DNA from: Pseudomonadota bacterium
GTDB lineage: Bacteria; Desulfobacterota; Desulfovibrionia; Desulfovibrionales; Desulfovibrionaceae
Direction: 5' to 3'
Assembly: GCA_023450535.1 (NCBI GenBank)
Contig: JAEXGX010000350.1
Location: forward strand, 1-9,899
DNA length: 9,899 bases
The notes beneath the pieces were generated by a model. That model ran no database searches. It had not been told where the DNA came from and was given only the letters and a program-made list of their open reading frames with translations. Positions 6,491 to 9,899 of the stretch are shown here, in pieces (the stretch's first letter is position 1; every line of letters starts with the position of its first letter). Made by a program: the position numbers and the translations under genes.

Positions 6491-7911
6491 CACTCGCTTT
6501 CCTTTTTGTCCGTCCGGGCCTTTCCTGCCCGGGATGAACCGAGCAGGTGCGCGCCGTCATCGGGCCGCAGCAGCATGAATACAAAGGCGGCGGCAGCCGT
6601 CATTGCGCCCACTGTGATGAATGTTTCATGCAGGGCCTGAAGAGAGTGCCCCGTTCCGGAGAAGAGGCGCAGCAGTGCGGTACTTATGGCTACCCCGAAA
6701 CTGAGGCTGAGATTTTGCGAGACGGAAAGCAGGCTGTTGCCATCGCTGGCCATTTCCGCAGGGACATCTCCCAGCGTAATGGTATTCATGGCCGTGAACT
6801 GTCCGGACATCAGCAGGCCCTGGATGAAAAGCTGAGCTATGATCGGCAACATCGACGTCTCCGGTCGTTGCAGGGCCGTCAGCATGAACACGCCTCCGAT
6901 GGAGAGGGTGAGGAAGAGCAGGGTGTTCCGGTAGCCGAAATATCCGAGTATGCGCAGTACCACTGTCTTGGTCATGATCGAGGCCACAGCAGGGGCCAGC
7001 ATCAACAGGCCAGCGATGTCCGCCGAGTAGCCCAGCCCCACCTGAAGGAAAAGGGGAACAAGAAAGGGGATGCTTCCGATGCCGAGCCTGGCCACCACGT
7101 TACCTGCGATACCTACGGAAAAAGTACGGGTTTTGAATACGTTCAGGTTAATCAGCGGTGAGGCGCTCTTTCGGGCATGATGCACATAGGCGGCTATGCA
7201 GAGGAATGCCGTTGCCACCAGTGCCGCTGCGGTCCAGGGGGCGGACGTTTTGCCGCCGGTCAGTTCCAGCCCGGCGGTCATGGCCAGCACGCCAATGCCA
7301 ATGAGCAGAAAACCCTTGACGTCAAAGGGACCCCGCGCCAGCCGGAAATCGGGAAAGACCTTGAGACCATAAAGCACGCCAAGAATTCCCAGAGGCACGT
7401 TAATCAGAAAGATCCAGTGCCAGGAAGCGTAGGTCACCAACCAGCCGCCCAGAATTGGCCCCATGATCGGGCCGATCAGGCCGGGGATCGTAATAAAATT
7501 GAATACCTGTACGAAGTCTTCGCGGTTGTAGGCGCGCATCAGAGTCAGGCGGGAGATCGGAACCATCATTGCGCCGCCGATGCCCTGTACCACACGGGAA
7601 GCCACAAGTTGCGGCAAGGAAGTGGACAGCGCGCATAACAGTGAACCGAGGACGAACATGCTCACTGCCGAGAGAAAGGTTCGCCGTGTGCCGAAGCGAT
7701 CCGCCAGCCAGCCGCTGAGTGGTATAAGCAGGGCTACGGTCAGGGTATAGCCGATGACCGCCAACTGCATGGTAAAGGGCGAGCGGTGCATGTCTTTCGC
7801 AATGGTGGGCAGGGCTGTGTTCAGGATGGTGGAATCCAGCATCTGCATGAAGAATGCGGCCGCCGTAATTATCGGCAGTCCGGTCAGCATGTCGCGTGTG
7901 CGCAGTGCCAT
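6490..7911 (-). CDS. mdtD: MFS efflux transporter, DHA2 family, MdtD-like
   Basis: Inner-membrane proton-driven exporter of 473 residues, matching the length of E. coli MdtD and of 14-helix DHA2 proteins. Characteristic segments resemble MdtD from memory: MQMLDSTILNTALP (22-35) with the conserved Asp at 26, SGWLADRFGTRR (66-77, motif A), VVQGIGGAMMVP (107-118), and a motif-C-like GPIMGPILGG (147-156) followed by ASWHWIFLINVPLG. The second half has FKTRTFSVGIAGN and SDGNSLLSVSQNLSLS. It begins 15 nt after the permease 2 stop codon, with AGAGGA about 8 nt from the ATG, and its stop codon overlaps the ATPase start. It is therefore built into an ABC importer operon, which is unusual. Substrate unknown: E. 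coli MdtD is not needed for the drug efflux of its operon, and its Salmonella relative IceT is reported to export iron and citrate. The symbol marks family resemblance, not proven orthology. Confidence 0.92.
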   Translation of the reverse strand: MALRTRDMLTGLPIITAAAFFMQMLDSTILNTALPTIAKDMHRSPFTMQLAVIGYTLTVALLIPLSGWLADRFGTRRTFLSAVSMFVLGSLLCALSTSLPQLVASRVVQGIGGAMMVPISRLTLMRAYNREDFVQVFNFITIPGLIGPIMGPILGGWLVTYASWHWIFLINVPLGILGVLYGLKVFPDFRLARGPFDVKGFLLIGIGVLAMTAGLELTGGKTSAPWTAAALVATAFLCIAAYVHHARKSASPLINLNVFKTRTFSVGIAGNVVARLGIGSIPFLVPLFLQVGLGYSADIAGLLMLAPAVASIMTKTVVLRILGYFGYRNTLLFLTLSIGGVFMLTALQRPETSMLPIIAQLFIQGLLMSGQFTAMNTITLGDVPAEMASDGNSLLSVSQNLSLSFGVAISTALLRLFSGTGHSLQALHETFITVGAMTAAAAFVFMLLRPDDGAHLLGSSRAGKARTDKKESE

Positions 7912-7926
7912 GGTTGTTATCCTCTT

Positions 7927-8847
7927 TTACGCGCCGGGCGCGATATTGTCGCCGAGAGCGGCGGGAGCGTTACGGCCTTTGCCCCTGGCGGAAGCCCACA
8001 ACAGCGCGAAGATGGTCAGCGCGTACGGCAACATCATCATCAGCGAAGAGGGGATATTTGCGCCTAATGCCTGAAGGCGAAGTTGCAGGGCCATAATACC
8101 GCCGAAGAGCCATGCGCCCAGTACGGCGCGTCCGGGCCGCCAGAAGGCGAAGATGACCAGGGCCACGGCGATCCAGCCCTTGCCTGCCGTCAGGTTGTGC
8201 GTCCACATATGTGTGGCGCACAGGGAAAGATAGGCTCCGCCCATGCCCACGAGAAAGGCCCCGCCGAAGATGCCGAGCCAGCGCATGCGGATCGGGCTGA
8301 CACCCGCTGCTGAAACGGCATCCGGGTATTCTCCAGTGGCGCAGAGGGCCAGCCCCGTGGCCGTGCGTTTGAGGAAGAGCCAGAGTAGGGGCGGAAGTAG
8401 GTAGGAGAGGTACACCAGCGCGTTGTGCTGAAAAAATACCGGACCGAAAAAAGGAATTTGTCCCAGCAGGGGGAAACTGAAGGGCTGGAAGCCCACGGTC
8501 AGCGTGCCCACAAAGGGTGTGCCCAGATAATCCGAAAGCCCTACGCCGAAGATGGTCAACGCCAGCCCGGATACGGTCTGATTACCCTGGAAGACCAGAC
8601 ATACTACGCCGTGCAACATGCCTATGCAGCCAACGCCCAGTCCTGCGGCCAGGACCGCCAGCCAGTGATTGCCCGTTTTGAGTTCCATAAAAAAGGCAAA
8701 AAATGCGCCCAGAATCATCATGCCTTCCACGCCAAGATTGAGCACACCCGAACGTTCCGTGAGCATTTCCCCCAGTGTGGCGTACAAAAGCGGTGTACCC
8801 GCAAGAATGGTGGCCGCCAGCAGAGAGATGAACAAATCTCCGCTCAT
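7927..8847 (-). CDS. ABC transporter permease, BMP/nucleoside type (NupQ/YufQ-like)
   Basis: Integral-membrane subunit of the branched-chain amino acid/ribose/nucleoside permease superfamily (BPD_transp_2), 306 residues with about 8-10 hydrophobic helices. Diagnostic motifs are LGEMLTERSGVLNLGVEG (25-42), which matches the ERSGVLNLGVEG block of NupQ-type permeases, and ALCATGEYPDAVSAAGVSP in the second half, the family's cytoplasmic loop that contacts the ATPase (usual form RA.GENP..A...GI). The frame stays open upstream to 8922, but those 25 residues are hydrophilic and lie within the end of permease 1. The ATG at 8847 forms an ATGA overlap with the permease 1 stop codon and has GAGGGGG shortly upstream, so I place the start there. 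It pairs with permease 1 as a heterodimer. Confidence 0.95.
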   Translation of the reverse strand: MSGDLFISLLAATILAGTPLLYATLGEMLTERSGVLNLGVEGMMILGAFFAFFMELKTGNHWLAVLAAGLGVGCIGMLHGVVCLVFQGNQTVSGLALTIFGVGLSDYLGTPFVGTLTVGFQPFSFPLLGQIPFFGPVFFQHNALVYLSYLLPPLLWLFLKRTATGLALCATGEYPDAVSAAGVSPIRMRWLGIFGGAFLVGMGGAYLSLCATHMWTHNLTAGKGWIAVALVIFAFWRPGRAVLGAWLFGGIMALQLRLQALGANIPSSLMMMLPYALTIFALLWASARGKGRNAPAALGDNIAPGA

Positions 8848-9899
8848 GCCGTTTCCCCCTCTTGCTGCACGTTCACCCGCACCAGCCGGTAATGGTAGAA
8901 GAATTGTCCGGCCAGCACACAAAGCAGGATGAAACCTTCCAGAATGCCGCCAAATGCGGCGGGGACCTGAAGCTCAATCTGAAGGTTTTCCACACCCACC
9001 TTCAGACCGGCAAGAAAAAAGGAAAAGAAAGCGATGGAGGAGATACGCAGACGGGAGAGCCAGGCCACCACAATGGCGGTATAGCCGTAACCTGTGCATA
9101 GATTGGGCTGAAGCCGGTTGAATGTAGCGGACACTTCGACACATCCGGCCAGCCCGGCCAGTGCACCGGAGAGCGTCAGCACGAACACCAGCAAAAAGCC
9201 GTAGCGGATGCGCGCGTAGCGCGCGTTTCGGGGGTTTTCTCCTGCGGCGCGCAGTTCAAAGCCCAGCCGGGTGCGCCCGAGAAAGATCATAAGCGCCAGC
9301 GCCACGACGATGCACAGAATGATCCCGGCGTGGGTGCGGCCGAACAGGGAGGGAAATATTGCGGTGGCGGGGAACAGGGCCGTCATGGGAAAGCCCATGC
9401 TGGAAGGATCTTTCCACGGCCCGTAAACCAGGTAGCGCAGCAGCTCGATGCCGATGTAGTTGAGCATGAGCGTGGAGATTATTTCGTTGAGTCCGAAACG
9501 CAGCTTGAGCATGCCGGGAATAAAGCCCCACAGGCCGCCCGCAAGGGCGGCACCAATCATCATGGCGGGCAACATGAGCCAGGCCGGGGAACCCGGCGGC
9601 AGGAGCAGCACTGCGGCAGTCGCCCCCACAGCCCCCAGGGCGAACTGCCCTTCGGCTCCGATATTCCATATTTTCATGCGGAAGGCGATGGATACGCCGA
9701 TGGAGCAAAGAAAGAGCGGAATAGCTTTAAGCAGTGAGTCTTCCAGCGGATAACGCCCGCCGAATCCCCCCTGAAGCAGGAGCACAAACGCTGTCCAGGG
9801 CGACTTGTTTTGAACGAGCAGGAGCATGGAACAGACGAAAAAGGCAAAGGCCAGCGCCGTGAACAGGATGGCAATTGACTTCCATCCTAACGGCAAAGG
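8844..9899 (-). CDS. ABC transporter permease, BMP/nucleoside type (NupP/YufP-like), 5' truncated by window edge
   Basis: First membrane subunit of the same importer. About 351 residues are visible and the frame is open to the right edge, so the true start lies outside the window. A TTG at 9896 is the only start-like codon near the edge and is not credible because the homologous N-terminus usually begins some residues earlier. Family markers are MKIWNIGAEGQFALGAVGA (visible-protein residues ~75-93; NIGAEGQ is diagnostic), a loop GLNEIISTLMLNYIG, and ELRAAGENPRNARYARI, the ATPase-contacting loop. Helices fill most of the length. The stop codon overlaps the permease 2 start. The substrate-binding lipoprotein expected for this family (BmpA/PnrA type) is not seen and may be encoded further upstream. 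Confidence 0.93.
   Translation of the reverse strand, partial: PLPLGWKSIAILFTALAFAFFVCSMLLLVQNKSPWTAFVLLLQGGFGGRYPLEDSLLKAIPLFLCSIGVSIAFRMKIWNIGAEGQFALGAVGATAAVLLLPPGSPAWLMLPAMMIGAALAGGLWGFIPGMLKLRFGLNEIISTLMLNYIGIELLRYLVYGPWKDPSSMGFPMTALFPATAIFPSLFGRTHAGIILCIVVALALMIFLGRTRLGFELRAAGENPRNARYARIRYGFLLVFVLTLSGALAGLAGCVEVSATFNRLQPNLCTGYGYTAIVVAWLSRLRISSIAFFSFFLAGLKVGVENLQIELQVPAAFGGILEGFILLCVLAGQFFYHYRLVRVNVQQEGETA

Noticed and set aside
9894..9896. TTG as start of the first ABC permease
   Set aside because: The frame is still open at the window edge, so the TTG only appears as a start because of truncation.

Overview
All the genes I can support lie on the minus strand, so the map reads right to left. 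The window holds two transport modules with a transcriptional regulator between them. Both ends are cut: the first ABC permease lacks its N-terminus at the right edge, and the TRAP binding protein lacks its C-terminal half at the left edge. There is no rRNA, tRNA, CRISPR, insertion sequence or integrase. The TRAP system, the Sec-type signal peptide, the good Shine-Dalgarno sites and the tight operons point to a Gram-negative bacterium. An anaerobic Desulfovibrionaceae-like organism would fit, but that is inference only.

Right-hand module (9899 down to 4440): a BMP/nucleoside-type ABC importer made of permease 1, permease 2 and a double-domain ATPase. A DHA2/MdtD-like MFS exporter sits between permease 2 and the ATPase. 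A 163-residue protein I do not recognise follows the ATPase. Junctions are a 4-nt ATGA overlap (permease 1/2), a 15-nt gap (permease 2/MFS), a TGATG junction (MFS/ATPase) and another ATGA overlap (ATPase/unknown). All five genes are therefore very probably one transcript. The lipoprotein that captures the substrate is not in the window and may lie just upstream.

Middle (4372 to 3385): a Crp/Fnr-family regulator with a near-perfect ribosome binding site at its internal start, then a 286-nt AT-rich gap. The gap carries a candidate terminator and a good promoter-like sequence reading towards the amidohydrolase.

Left-hand module (3384 down to 1): an amidohydrolase-fold protein that has lost most of the usual metal ligands, then a TRAP transporter in the order small permease (DctQ), large permease (DctM), periplasmic binding protein (DctP). 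A strong hairpin separates the amidohydrolase from dctQ. The simplest reading is that TRAP imports a carboxylate-type solute, the amidohydrolase-like protein acts on it, and the Crp/Fnr protein controls one or both modules. No substrate can be named from sequence alone. The points most worth following are the exporter embedded in an importer operon, the ligand-poor amidohydrolase, and the unrecognised coupled protein.
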